Source: Roseivivax lentus
Lineage (GTDB): Bacteria; Pseudomonadota; Alphaproteobacteria; Rhodobacterales; Rhodobacteraceae
Direction: 5' to 3'
Assembly: GCF_900156805.1 (NCBI RefSeq)
Contig: NZ_FTOQ01000011.1
Span: 1-64,000, forward strand
Length of the DNA stretch: 64,000 bases
Positions 1-8,812 of this stretch are shown piece after piece. Position 1 is the stretch's first letter. Each line of letters starts with the position of its first letter. The notes under the pieces are model-generated. The model saw only the letters and a program-made list of their open reading frames with translations. It had not been told where the DNA came from and made no database searches. Both the position numbers and the translations under genes were made by a program.

Positions 1-119
1 CACCAAGCCGCTGCCGCCTAATCTCAAACACAAGCCGAACCAGAGCCTCCGTAGCGAAACAGATCATACTCTCCGAAAAACTCTGACAACGGACAGTCTA
101 TCTCTTCGACAACGTCACC

Positions 120-3080
120 GTGGATACGGATGGCAACCCGATCGACGTCGTTTTCCAGCTCAACACCGTGAGCGGCCCGACGAACATCCGCTTCACCGAT
201 GCGTCCAACGTGCTCGATGCCAACATGCGCGCGGCCGACAATTCCTGGCTCAGCTTCGACGTGACAATGGTCCGCGACGGCACCGCGACGCCCGCGAACC
301 CGCAGGGCACGCCGATCGATCTCAGCCGGATCAACGGCGTCGTCATCCAGCAGGTGGATATCGACAGCAACGGCGTGAACCAGAACAGCTCGGATGTGGC
401 CGGCTTCCTCACGGGCAACCCGGAGGTGAGCTATTTCAACACCGTGCCCTGGCCGTCCTTCCCGGCACCGGGTCAGGCGATCGTCATGGATCCGGCCAAG
501 GTCGGCAGCTCCGCTGACTGGTTCGACGAACCGAACGAGAGCCCGTTCGACAACTACGTCACCTATCGCTACGGCGCGCTCAATACCGGCACGTTCCTTC
601 TGGGCTTCACGGGCACTGAGACGGCCCTCAGCTCGCGCGGCGCGGGCATCCTTCTGTGCACCATCGCCGATACGTCGACGAACCTCGTGGCCACCGATGA
701 CGATTACGGCGCGAGCCCGGTGAATGGCGGGCTGGGCGGCATTGCGGGCAACGTGCTCGACAACGATACGGTGGACCTGTCGCCCATCGATCCGGTACTG
801 GCCGCGATCACCACGATCCAGCCCGCCACGCCCGCAAGCGCCGGTGATCCGGTGCCCTATATCGGGACCGACGGCCTGCTCGAGGGCCAGGTGGTCGTGC
901 CGCTGTTCACCCCGGCCGGGACCTACACCATCGTCTACGAGCTCTGCGAGCTCATCGACCCGTCCAATTGCGACCGCGCCACGGTCACGGTCGCGGTGGA
1001 TCCCGCGCTGATCGACCGGGGCGATGCGCCCGCAAGCTACGGCGATGCCGCGCATCTGATCGTGCCCGAGATCTTCCTCGGCGCCGATCTGCCCGACAGC
1101 GAACCGAGTGCCAGCTATTCCTCCGATGCCTCGGGCGACGACACGTCGGGCATCGACGACGAGGACGGCATCGCGCAGATGCCCGACCTGATCGCGGGCG
1201 AGACCGCGGAGCTGGTCGTCAGCGTCCGCGAATCGCTGAACTTCGATCCCCTGCCGCCGCTCTTCGGCATGACCTTTCTGAACCTCTGGATCGATTTCGA
1301 CGGGAACGGCGTGTTCGGCATCGGCGAGCATGTGGCCGCCGACGTGGTCAATGGCGGGCCCTTGGACCTCGATGGCAGCTTCAACACCGAAATCCGGCTC
1401 GCCGTTCCGGTGCCCGCAGGGGCCGTGGCCGGCCCGACCATCGCCCGGCTGCGCTGGTCGACGACGAGCGGGCTCGTCTCGGACGACCTGCTGGGCTTCG
1501 CTCTCGACGGCGAGGTCGAGGATTACGAAGTCACCATCTTCACGATCCCGCCCGAGGCCGATCTTGCGCTGAACAAGGCCGTCCAGGACACCGCGGGCGC
1601 GCCGATCTCGGAGGCGCTTGCGGGTACCGCGCTCGACTTCGTGCTCCGCGTGGACAATGCCGGTCCCGGCCAGGCGGACGGGGTGGTCGTTCACGACCGC
1701 CTGCCCTCGGGCTATGCCTATGTCTCCGATGACGCCGCCGCACAGGGGATGAGCTACGATGCCGCGACGGGTCTCTGGCAGGTTGGCGCCGTGCCCTCCG
1801 GCGCGAGCCGCAGCCTGACCATCCGCGCGACGCTTCTGGCGGCGGGCAAGCACCTGAACGAGGCCGAGATCATCGAGTCTTCGGTCGTCGATCCCGACAG
1901 CGATCCGGGCGTCGGCGCCGCGGCGGACGATCTGGGCGACGGCCTTGCCGATGACGACGAGGCCAGTGCGGGTGTGACCGTGCTGCCCGGCGCGGCGACG
2001 CTGTCGGGCACGGTCTTCCTCGATACCGGGACGGGCGGCGCCGTGGCCCATGACGGCCTTCAGGCCGGCACCGAGGCCGGGACCGGCGCGGCCATCGTCA
2101 CCATCTTCGACGCTGCGGGCACGATCCTCGGAACCGCAACGCCGGGCGCCGACGGCACCTGGTCCTTCACCCTGCCCGATGGCTATGCCGACGCGGTCAC
2201 GCTGAGCGCCGAGGCTCCGCTCGATCATCGCGTCATCTCCGAAACCGGCGCAGCCCTGCCGGGCCGGTCCCTGCCCGACGCCATCGACGGCGCGATCACC
2301 TTCCTGCCGGACCCGGGGACGGATTACGCGGGCCTCGATATCGGCCTCATCCGCGAAGCCGGGCTGAGCGAGGGCCAGGAGGCCACGATCGCGCCGGGCC
2401 AGATCGTCCAGCTGCAGCACGAATATCTCGGCCACAGCGCGGGCAGCGTGGCATTCTCGGTCGTCGATATCAGCCAGACGCCGGCAAGCAGCTTCTCCGC
2501 GACGCTCTATCTCGATCCGGCCTGCGACGGCACGCCTAGCCTGCCCGTGACGGCACCCATGGCCGTGACTGAGGGCACCCGCATCTGCCTCGTCGCCCGC
2601 GTCGCATCGGATTCGGGCATTGGCGAAGGCGCGGTGCATGTCTTCGAGGTCCATGCCGAGACCAGCTATACCGGCACGACATTCTCGGAGGTCGACATCA
2701 ATACCGACCGGCTCACCAGCCTCTCGGGTGTATCGCGGCTCGAACTCAGCAAGACCGTCGAGAACATCACCAGCGCCTCGGGCGAGGGATCGCGGAACGC
2801 CGCGGCTGTGGGCGACGTGCTGGAATACCGCATCTACCTGCGCAACACCTCGACCACCTCCGCGCGCGACGTGACGATCTATGACCGGACGCCCGCCTAC
2901 ACGCGTCTCGCCGCACCGGTGCCGTCACCGATCCCGGTCGGCGCGGCGCTGCTGTGCAGCCTGGCCGAGCCCGCGATCAACGCGGCGGGCTATGCCGGAG
3001 ACCTGCGCTGGGAATGCACGGGCAGCTACGCGCCGGGCGAAAGCGGCGCCGTGAGCTTCCGCGTCGAGATCGCGCCCTGA
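120..3080 (+). CDS. Large surface/exported protein with GEVED and DUF11-like domains, possibly 5'-truncated
   Basis: The 986-residue product is Asp/Gly/Thr-rich and beta-strand-like. Residues 1-160 form a domain with many Asn/Asp pairs (DSNGVNQNSSD). Around residue 300-470 a GEVED-type domain is visible (RGDAPASYGDA, then DGEVEDYEV). A DUF11-like repeat follows (ADLALNKAVQDTAG), then an SdrD/Cna-like carrier region, and a second DUF11-like repeat near the C-terminus (LELSKTVENI). Such proteins are usually exported adhesins or envelope proteins. No signal peptide is present at the GTG start at 120. Reading upstream in frame gives protein-like sequence (VYLFDNVTV) back to a TGA at 84-86, so the natural N-terminus seems lost by truncation, frameshift or insertion. 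No sortase or other C-terminal anchor was seen. Domain calls are fairly sure; intactness is not. Confidence 0.75.
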   Translation: MDTDGNPIDVVFQLNTVSGPTNIRFTDASNVLDANMRAADNSWLSFDVTMVRDGTATPANPQGTPIDLSRINGVVIQQVDIDSNGVNQNSSDVAGFLTGNPEVSYFNTVPWPSFPAPGQAIVMDPAKVGSSADWFDEPNESPFDNYVTYRYGALNTGTFLLGFTGTETALSSRGAGILLCTIADTSTNLVATDDDYGASPVNGGLGGIAGNVLDNDTVDLSPIDPVLAAITTIQPATPASAGDPVPYIGTDGLLEGQVVVPLFTPAGTYTIVYELCELIDPSNCDRATVTVAVDPALIDRGDAPASYGDAAHLIVPEIFLGADLPDSEPSASYSSDASGDDTSGIDDEDGIAQMPDLIAGETAELVVSVRESLNFDPLPPLFGMTFLNLWIDFDGNGVFGIGEHVAADVVNGGPLDLDGSFNTEIRLAVPVPAGAVAGPTIARLRWSTTSGLVSDDLLGFALDGEVEDYEVTIFTIPPEADLALNKAVQDTAGAPISEALAGTALDFVLRVDNAGPGQADGVVVHDRLPSGYAYVSDDAAAQGMSYDAATGLWQVGAVPSGASRSLTIRATLLAAGKHLNEAEIIESSVVDPDSDPGVGAAADDLGDGLADDDEASAGVTVLPGAATLSGTVFLDTGTGGAVAHDGLQAGTEAGTGAAIVTIFDAAGTILGTATPGADGTWSFTLPDGYADAVTLSAEAPLDHRVISETGAALPGRSLPDAIDGAITFLPDPGTDYAGLDIGLIREAGLSEGQEATIAPGQIVQLQHEYLGHSAGSVAFSVVDISQTPASSFSATLYLDPACDGTPSLPVTAPMAVTEGTRICLVARVASDSGIGEGAVHVFEVHAETSYTGTTFSEVDINTDRLTSLSGVSRLELSKTVENITSASGEGSRNAAAVGDVLEYRIYLRNTSTTSARDVTIYDRTPAYTRLAAPVPSPIPVGAALLCSLAEPAINAAGYAGDLRWECTGSYAPGESGAVSFRVEIAP

Positions 3081-3090
3081 CCACCGCGTG

Positions 3091-3110
3091 GCCCGCCAGA
3101 AAGCGGGCCG
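3091..3110 (+). terminator. Hairpin after the surface-protein gene
   Basis: GGCCCGC and GCGGGCC form a 7-bp perfect stem around a 6-base loop, 11 bases after the stop codon. No T-run follows, so it may be a 3'-end stabilising or terminating hairpin rather than a strong intrinsic terminator. Confidence 0.5.
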
Positions 3111-3307
3111 CCCGCCCAGCGCGGAACAACCCGCGCCGGGATGTCTCAAAAGTATAGTCGGGTATGCCGATGCACAAATTCTCAATCCTTCGATTGTGAT
3201 AGTTTGTCTTTCAGTCAAAGCGGCCATCCGCATTGTCGCTCATCCATTGCGGCGACGGATGGCCCCGCGTTCTGGTTTTTTCGATCTGCGAGTATGGGGA
3301 CGAACAA

Positions 3308-3781
3308 ATGCGCCTTGGATTTCTGAAGAAACTGTCCGACCGCGACCGTCCTGCCGCGACGCCGGCGGCCGAGGCCGCGCCTGCGCCGGACGCGCCCGAT
3401 GCGATAGCGGTCATCGACGACGCCGACGCGTTGGTGGTGATCGACCTTTCACGGCTGGGCGAACTGATGCAGGTCCTGTCGACAGATGCCGTCCGGCAAT
3501 TGATCCTGATTTTCTTGTCGGAAACGGAGGCGGAACTGCCCGCCGCACCCGTCGCGCCCGAAGAGACCGCGGCGACGGCCCGCCGCGTGCACAAGCTCGC
3601 AGGCACCGCCGCCGTGCTTGGGGCGCAACGCTTTCATGCCGCGCTCGGCACCGCCGAAACTGCGCTGAAAAGCGGCGAATGCGGCCCGATCGAGGCCGCC
3701 ATCGCCGACGTCCATCGCGTCTGGGCGGCCACCAAGGCGCGGCTCGAAATGCTCGACCTCGACACCGGTGTCGTGACGTGA
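3308..3781 (+). CDS. Histidine phosphotransfer (HPt) domain protein
   Basis: The product has 157 residues: an Ala/Pro-rich linker of about 40 residues, then a helical HPt domain of about 100 residues. The phospho-accepting histidine sits in the motif HKLAGTAAVLGA, which matches the HPt consensus HxLKGxxxxxG well. HPt proteins relay phosphate between the receiver of a hybrid kinase and a final response regulator. The ATG at 3308 was chosen because upstream codons in this frame look non-coding. The stop overlaps the GTG start of the next gene (GTGA), and a hybrid kinase lies two genes on, so the three probably form one phosphorelay module. The final response regulator is not in the window. Confidence 0.85.
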   Translation: MRLGFLKKLSDRDRPAATPAAEAAPAPDAPDAIAVIDDADALVVIDLSRLGELMQVLSTDAVRQLILIFLSETEAELPAAPVAPEETAATARRVHKLAGTAAVLGAQRFHAALGTAETALKSGECGPIEAAIADVHRVWAATKARLEMLDLDTGVVT

Positions 3782-4632
3782 CGCGGTCGGATGCCGGGCG
3801 GGCCGGTCTGCATGCCGCGCGCCGCGGCCTCGCCGCCGCGCTGGCGCTGCTGACGCTGTCGGGCGGAGCCGCGGCGGAGACATTCGGGGTCGGCGTCGTG
3901 CCGCAATTCGAGCCGCGGATGCTGTCCGAGATCTGGTCGCCGATCCTCGAGGAACTGGGCGAGCGGACGGGCCACGAATTCGTTCTTGTGGGCTCGCCCG
4001 ATATCGCCGGTTTCGAGCAATCCTTCATCGAGGGCGCCTTCGATTTCGCCTATATGAACCCCTATCACGGGCTAAAGGCCGCCGAGGCGCAGGGCTATGC
4101 GCCGATCCTGCGCGATGGCGGCCGGTCGCTGTTCGGGGTGCTGGTGGTGGCCGAGGCCTCGGAGTATCGCAGCGTCGGTGATCTCGAGGGCAAGACCATC
4201 GCCTTTCCGTCGCCCAACGCGCTCGGCGCCGCGCTGCTCATGCGCGCCGATCTCGACCGCGTCCACGGGCTCGACTACCAGGCCGAATACGTCTCCACCC
4301 ATTCCTCCGCCTATCTCAATGTCGCGCTCGGCGTGATGGATGCCGCGGGCGGGGTGATGGCGACGCTCAACCGGCTCGAGCCGGAGATCCGGGACGGATT
4401 GCGTATTATCTACGAGACCAGCAAGCTGCCCCCGCATCCGGTCGTCGTGCATCCCCGTGTCGATGCCGAGATCGCCGCGAACGTGCAGGCGGCGTTCCTC
4501 GACATGGCGGAAACCCCGCAGGGACAGGCGCTGCTGGAGCGGGTGCCGTTTCGTGACATCATCGCCGCCACGGCCGACGATTACGAAGTGCTGAGGACCT
4601 TTCGCTTGCAGGATTACTGGGTCGAGCATTAA
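3778..4632 (+). CDS. PhnD-like periplasmic phosphate/phosphonate-type substrate-binding protein
   Basis: The product has 284 residues, with a signal peptide at about 1-36 (Arg-rich start, hydrophobic core LAAALALLTLSGGAAA). The mature part has features of the PhnD family (PF12974): a start like FGVGVVPQFEP, the segment DFAYMNPYHGLKA, and the hinge/ligand segment LEGKTIAFPSPNALGA. These proteins bind phosphonate, phosphite or related oxyanions, either for ABC import or as input to sensor kinases. No permease or ATPase gene is adjacent. The gene overlaps the HPt gene upstream, and a membrane hybrid kinase starts 29 bases downstream, so a sensory role is more likely than transport. The GTG start at 3778 is in the right frame and gives a complete signal peptide. 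Confidence 0.8.
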   Translation: MTRSDAGRAGLHAARRGLAAALALLTLSGGAAAETFGVGVVPQFEPRMLSEIWSPILEELGERTGHEFVLVGSPDIAGFEQSFIEGAFDFAYMNPYHGLKAAEAQGYAPILRDGGRSLFGVLVVAEASEYRSVGDLEGKTIAFPSPNALGAALLMRADLDRVHGLDYQAEYVSTHSSAYLNVALGVMDAAGGVMATLNRLEPEIRDGLRIIYETSKLPPHPVVVHPRVDAEIAANVQAAFLDMAETPQGQALLERVPFRDIIAATADDYEVLRTFRLQDYWVEH

Positions 4633-4661
4633 CGCCATCACAACCGAGCCGGGTCCCCGCC

Positions 4662-6524
4662 ATGCCGTCCAGATCGATCCGTTTCAGGCTCACCGCCGTG
4701 ATCCTCGCGGGCAGCGCCATCATCGCGCTGCTCTTCGAGATCGCGTGGCTGCCACGGTTGAACGATCTTCTGGTCGAGGCCCAGTCCCGGGAAGCGCAGC
4801 GCGAGGTGCAGATCCTCGCCGATGGCATCGCGCCCTATCTTCTGAGCAATCAGCTCGGCGCCATCCACGAGACGCTCGGCACGGTCGAGGCGCGCTATGA
4901 CAACTGGTCCGCGCTGACACTCGAGACCCCGGGCGGCCGGCGCCTGTACCCCTTCGTGGCCCCGCCGCCTCTCACCGCTCCCGACATCATCGTCGAGACC
5001 GTTCCGGTCACCGCCAACGGCGAAACGCTCGGCCGGCTGACCGCGGCCATCGATCTCGGCCCTGAGATCCAACGTTTCCAGGGCGCACAGCGCCGGATGA
5101 TCCTTCTCGGAGCCGGGATCGTGGCGCTGATCCTGGGCGCGGTGATCTACATCATCGACCGGCTGCTGACCCGGCGGCTCGTGCAGGTGGCCCGTGCCGC
5201 CGACGCGATGGCGCTCGGCAATTTCGACGTCAAACTGCCCGATGGCGCGGACGAGGTGGGCGCCCTGGCGCGCAGTTTCGGCGCGATGCGCGCGCAGATC
5301 GAGGATCAGACCGCCCGGCTCGAACAGGCCCGGGCGCGCTCCGAACGGGCGCTGGAGGCGCGGTCGCGGTTCGTCGCCACCATGAGCCACGAGATCCGCA
5401 CGCCGCTGAACGGCATCGTCCCGGTCGCCGAAATGCTCCGCGACACCGAGCTGACCGCCGAGCAGCGCCAGAAGGTCGACACGATCGTCAAGTCCAGCAA
5501 CGCGCTGTCCTCCATCGTCAACGACATCCTCGATGTGTCGATGCTGGAAAGCGTAAAGCTGACCATCGCGCCGCGCAGGATGTCGCCCGCCGCGCTGGTG
5601 GGCGAGGCGCTCGACATCGTCCGCCCCGCCGCCGAGGCCAAGGGCCTCGCGCTGGTCAACCGCTTCAACGCCCCCGTCGACCTTGTCTGCAACGGCGACG
5701 AGGACCGGCTGCGGCAGATCCTCATCAACCTTCTGGGCAACGCGGTGAAATTCACCGAGACCGGCGCGGTCACGCTGGGCGGCGGTGCCACGCGGCAGGC
5801 CGATGGCACGGTGCGCCTCGAGGTCGAGGTGCGCGATACCGGCATCGGCATTCCGAAGGAGGCCCTGTCGCGGATCTTCGACCGGTTCGAGCAGGTGGAC
5901 GACACCTCGATGCGCCGCTTCGGCGGCACTGGCCTCGGCCTCTCGATCGTGCGCGGCCTGACAGCCGCGATGGACGGCGAGGTGACGGTCGACAGCGCAC
6001 CGGGCGCCGGCAGCCGCTTCAAGGTGCGCCTGACGCTTGCGCCGCCGGACGCCCCCCTACCCGATACCGGGCAGGATCCACTGGCGGCGGCGCGGGGCCA
6101 TCCCCCCACCTCCGTGCTCGTGGTGGACGACAACGAGATCAATCGCACCGTGGCCGCAGCGATGCTGGGCAAACTCGGCCACGGCGTCGATCTCGCCGAG
6201 GACGGGCATCGCGCCGTGTCGAAAGCGGATGCGCGGAAATACGACGTCATCCTGATGGACATGCACATGCCCGATCTCGACGGGCTCGAAGCGACGCGCG
6301 CGATCCGACAGGGCAGCGGACCCAATGCCGCGACCTGGATCATCGCCCTCACCGCCAGCGTCCAGTCGAGCGATGTCGAGAAGTGCCGGGATGCTGGCAT
6401 GGACGATTTCATGGCAAAGCCGCTGACCATCCAGACGCTCGCCCAGGCCTTCGACACGCGGGCCACTTCCGGCCCCGGGCATTCCGGCGCAGAGATGCCC
6501 GCGCCGAGCCCGTCCGAAGCCTGA
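4662..6524 (+). CDS. Membrane hybrid sensor histidine kinase (HAMP-HisKA-HATPase-REC)
   Basis: The product has 620 residues. Two membrane segments, at about residues 10-30 and 146-167, bracket a periplasmic region of about 115 residues. A HAMP-like linker follows (170-225), then a HisKA domain with the phospho-accepting H243 in MSHEIRTPLNG. The HATPase_c domain shows N-box NLLGNAVKF, G1 DTGIGIP and G2 GGTGLGLSIV. A C-terminal receiver domain (about 485-605) begins VLVVDDNE, with the phospho-acceptor Asp near residue 533 (MDMHMPDLDG). It probably receives its signal from the PhnD-like protein and passes phosphate through its receiver to the HPt protein. The target regulator is not visible. The gene ends inside a 4 x 7-bp repeat that spans the stop codon. 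Confidence 0.92.
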   Translation: MPSRSIRFRLTAVILAGSAIIALLFEIAWLPRLNDLLVEAQSREAQREVQILADGIAPYLLSNQLGAIHETLGTVEARYDNWSALTLETPGGRRLYPFVAPPPLTAPDIIVETVPVTANGETLGRLTAAIDLGPEIQRFQGAQRRMILLGAGIVALILGAVIYIIDRLLTRRLVQVARAADAMALGNFDVKLPDGADEVGALARSFGAMRAQIEDQTARLEQARARSERALEARSRFVATMSHEIRTPLNGIVPVAEMLRDTELTAEQRQKVDTIVKSSNALSSIVNDILDVSMLESVKLTIAPRRMSPAALVGEALDIVRPAAEAKGLALVNRFNAPVDLVCNGDEDRLRQILINLLGNAVKFTETGAVTLGGGATRQADGTVRLEVEVRDTGIGIPKEALSRIFDRFEQVDDTSMRRFGGTGLGLSIVRGLTAAMDGEVTVDSAPGAGSRFKVRLTLAPPDAPLPDTGQDPLAAARGHPPTSVLVVDDNEINRTVAAAMLGKLGHGVDLAEDGHRAVSKADARKYDVILMDMHMPDLDGLEATRAIRQGSGPNAATWIIALTASVQSSDVEKCRDAGMDDFMAKPLTIQTLAQAFDTRATSGPGHSGAEMPAPSPSEA

Positions 6525-6546
6525 GGCCTGAGGCCTGAGGCCTGAG
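6519..6546. repeat. Four tandem copies of GCCTGAG across the kinase stop codon
   Basis: Four perfect 7-bp copies run from 6519 to 6546. The kinase stop TGA (6522-6524) lies in the first copy. Because the unit is not a multiple of three, slippage within the coding part would shift the C-terminus by a few residues only. It is probably a simple replication-slippage product. Confidence 0.9.
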
Positions 6547-6672
6547 CCCCGACATGCGCAGGGCCGCAACGCATGTCAGCGCCCTTCGAGTCAGCCCGAC
6601 CCTGCGATCCTGCCCTGATCGCATCGCGGGACCCGCTTCCAGGCGCCTCGCGCCCCGGCGAGATCCCTGCTG

Positions 6673-7575
6673 CTAGTCCGGTTTGTATTCCGCGCGCGCA
6701 TGGGAGCGCAGCCAATGGGCGAAACGCTCGGTCGCCTCGCCGGTCCTCTTTGCACGCAGCGCGAGGTAGAAGGCGTCCTTGGGGCGCAGAACCGCAAGGC
6801 CCGCCGAGACCAGCGCGCCCGAGGCCACCAGCGCGCCGGTGATCGAGCGCCATCCTAGCATCATGCCGTGTCCCTCCAATGCCGCCTGGGTGGTCTGCAC
6901 GTAATTGGTGAAGGACTGGCCGCCGCCGTGCATGCGGGGCTGTCCCGTTCGCGCGAGGTACTCGGCCCAGCTCAGCCACGACGCGTCCGAGGTCCGCACA
7001 TGCAGGAGCGGAGCGGCCTCCCGCGGCACCGGCCCCTCGAAGCGAGCGCGCAAGGACGGCGCGCAGACCGGCTCCACCGCCTCGTCGAAGAGATGATGCA
7101 CGTCGCCATCGCTCCAGCGCCCATGCCCGTAGCGGATCGCCACGTCGGCCCCGTCCGCCAGCGCCGGGGCCCCGGACTGGGTGGTGACCACGTTGACCAG
7201 AAGATCGGGATGGGCGCGGTAGAAGAGCGACAGCCGCGGCATCAGCCAGTAGGTCGCGACCCCGACCGAACAGGCAACGGTCACGGTCTGGGCCCGTGCG
7301 CCCTCCGCCTGGCGCATCCGGTCGAGCAGATCGGCGATCTTCGACAGGCTTTCGGTCGTGGTCGCGGCAAGCGCGATCCCCGCCTCCGTCGGCCGGGCCG
7401 GCCGGCTGCCGCGATCGAGCAGCGCGAGGCCGATATGGTCCTCAAGTTTGCGAACCGCCTGGCTGATCGCGGGCTGGGTGACGTTGAGCTCCGCCGCCGC
7501 GGCCTGAACCGATCCCGTACGCACCACGGCGGCGAAGGCGGTCAGCAGGCGCAGGGGCGGCAGATCGTGATCCAT
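6673..7575 (-). CDS. LysR-family transcriptional regulator (GcvA-like)
   Basis: The product has 300 residues. The N-terminal winged helix-turn-helix is clear: LLTAFAAVVRTGSVQAAAAELNV, then TQPAISQAVRKLE. The C-terminal periplasmic-binding-like effector domain includes VACSVGVATYWLMPRL and ADVAIRYGHGRW, as in the GcvA/AmpR group. It is divergent from the dioxygenase gene at 7682, with 106 bases between the starts and an inverted repeat in the gap. It is therefore the likely activator of the catabolic operon 7682-12036. The inducer is unknown. Confidence 0.9.
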   Translation of the reverse strand: MDHDLPPLRLLTAFAAVVRTGSVQAAAAELNVTQPAISQAVRKLEDHIGLALLDRGSRPARPTEAGIALAATTTESLSKIADLLDRMRQAEGARAQTVTVACSVGVATYWLMPRLSLFYRAHPDLLVNVVTTQSGAPALADGADVAIRYGHGRWSDGDVHHLFDEAVEPVCAPSLRARFEGPVPREAAPLLHVRTSDASWLSWAEYLARTGQPRMHGGGQSFTNYVQTTQAALEGHGMMLGWRSITGALVASGALVSAGLAVLRPKDAFYLALRAKRTGEATERFAHWLRSHARAEYKPD

Positions 7576-7588
7576 AGCATAACCATTC

Positions 7589-7606
7589 GCTAATATTTCC
7601 TTTAGC
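7589..7606. promoter_or_regulatory. Inverted repeat GCTAA-N8-TTAGC in the LysR/dioxygenase divergent region
   Basis: The perfect 5-bp arms GCTAA and TTAGC, eight bases apart, lie 14 bases upstream of the LysR start and about 75 upstream of the dioxygenase start. An AT-rich dyad containing a T-N11-A core is typical of LysR autoregulatory/activator sites, so this is the probable operator. Confidence 0.55.
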
Positions 7607-7681
7607 GCAATCGCCGTATCGCGCCGGCCGGTCCGGGCATAGCGTCATTGCCGAGACAACGATGAAACGCGAGGGAAACCC

Positions 7682-8812
7682 ATGGACGGCGCACAGATCG
7701 ACGCGGTTGTGGCAGAGGAGAACGGGCTCACGGTGACCCTTCCCGAAACCGGGCCCGCTTATTTCAACGCTTGGTGGTTGCGCGATAATTGCCCGACCTC
7801 CTTCGACCCCGAAACGCGCGAGCGCGGGTTCGATGTCTTTCACCTGAAGGCGGCGCCGCGCCCGGCCGAGGCCCGGATCGAGGGTGACGCCCTGATGATC
7901 CGCTGGGCCGACGAGGACCACGTCTCGCGCTATCCGCTGGCCATGCTGCAGGTTTATGCCCACGGCGCCCGCCGGCCGGACCCGGCCGATCTGCCGCGGC
8001 GGCCCTGGTTCGCGGATCATTATCCCTCGATCACACGGGTCTCGCATCCCGTGCTGCTCGAGGATGCGCAAGAGCGGCAGCGCTGGATGGAGGCGCTGTT
8101 GGTCGAGGGCATCGCGATCGTCACCGACATGCCCGACACCGACGCGGCCCTGACCGAGACCGCGGGGCTTCTGGGCACGATCCGGCCCAGCTTCTTCGGG
8201 GATTATTTCGACGTGCGCCTGCATATCCGGCCCACCAACCTCGCCTACACGTCGAAGGCGCTGGAACTGCACACCGATGTTCCCGCCGAGGAGCTGGCGC
8301 CCGGCATCCAGTACCTGCATTGCCGCCGCAACAGCGTCGTGGGCGGCCAGAACCTGTTTCTCGACGGCACCGCCGTCGCCAACGACCTGCGCGCGTCCGA
8401 CCCCGAGGCGTTCCGGCTACTGTCTGAAACCGAGGTGCCGTTCTACAAGGAACACGACCATATCGACATGCGCGCGCGCCAGCGGGTGATCGAGCTCGAT
8501 CACAACGACGAGGTGTCGGGTGTCACGATCAGCCAGCACCTGGCCGACATCTTCGATCTGCCGCAGCGGCTGATGGACCAATATTACCCGGCCTTCGTCA
8601 AGTTCGGGCGGATGCTGCAGGACGACAAATACCTCATGCGGTTCTCCCTTGCGGAAGGCGAATGCATCTCCTTCGACAACCACCGGATCGTGCATGGCCG
8701 CGCCGCTTTCTCGGCCACCAGCGGAGAGCGCTACCTGCGCGGCACCTATACCGACCGGGGCGAATTGCGCGGCCTTTACCGGGCGATGGTGTCCGAGGGC
8801 CGCTTCAAATGA
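7682..8812 (+). CDS. Fe(II)/2-oxoglutarate dioxygenase, gamma-butyrobetaine-hydroxylase-like (TauD/TfdA family)
   Basis: The product has 376 residues. The first ~95 resemble the GBBH-like N-terminal domain (WWLRDNCPTSFDPETRER), followed by a TauD-type double-stranded beta helix. The iron triad is visible: H197-x-D199 (ELHTDVPAEE) and distal H338 (NHRIVHGR), with the 2-oxoglutarate-binding Arg in the following RYLRGTYTD. Known relatives hydroxylate gamma-butyrobetaine or trimethyllysine and similar compounds; the substrate here is inferred only. It has a good ribosome site (GAGGGAAACCC before ATG). It is the first gene of the operon and overlaps the aldolase gene by ATGA. Confidence 0.88.
   Translation: MDGAQIDAVVAEENGLTVTLPETGPAYFNAWWLRDNCPTSFDPETRERGFDVFHLKAAPRPAEARIEGDALMIRWADEDHVSRYPLAMLQVYAHGARRPDPADLPRRPWFADHYPSITRVSHPVLLEDAQERQRWMEALLVEGIAIVTDMPDTDAALTETAGLLGTIRPSFFGDYFDVRLHIRPTNLAYTSKALELHTDVPAEELAPGIQYLHCRRNSVVGGQNLFLDGTAVANDLRASDPEAFRLLSETEVPFYKEHDHIDMRARQRVIELDHNDEVSGVTISQHLADIFDLPQRLMDQYYPAFVKFGRMLQDDKYLMRFSLAEGECISFDNHRIVHGRAAFSATSGERYLRGTYTDRGELRGLYRAMVSEGRFK

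Noticed and set aside
24-2654. An 876-codon open frame on the minus strand opposite the surface-protein gene
   Set aside because: It is an Arg/Gly-rich shadow of the plus-strand gene in high-GC DNA, with no motif and no ribosome site; the plus-strand frame has clear domains.
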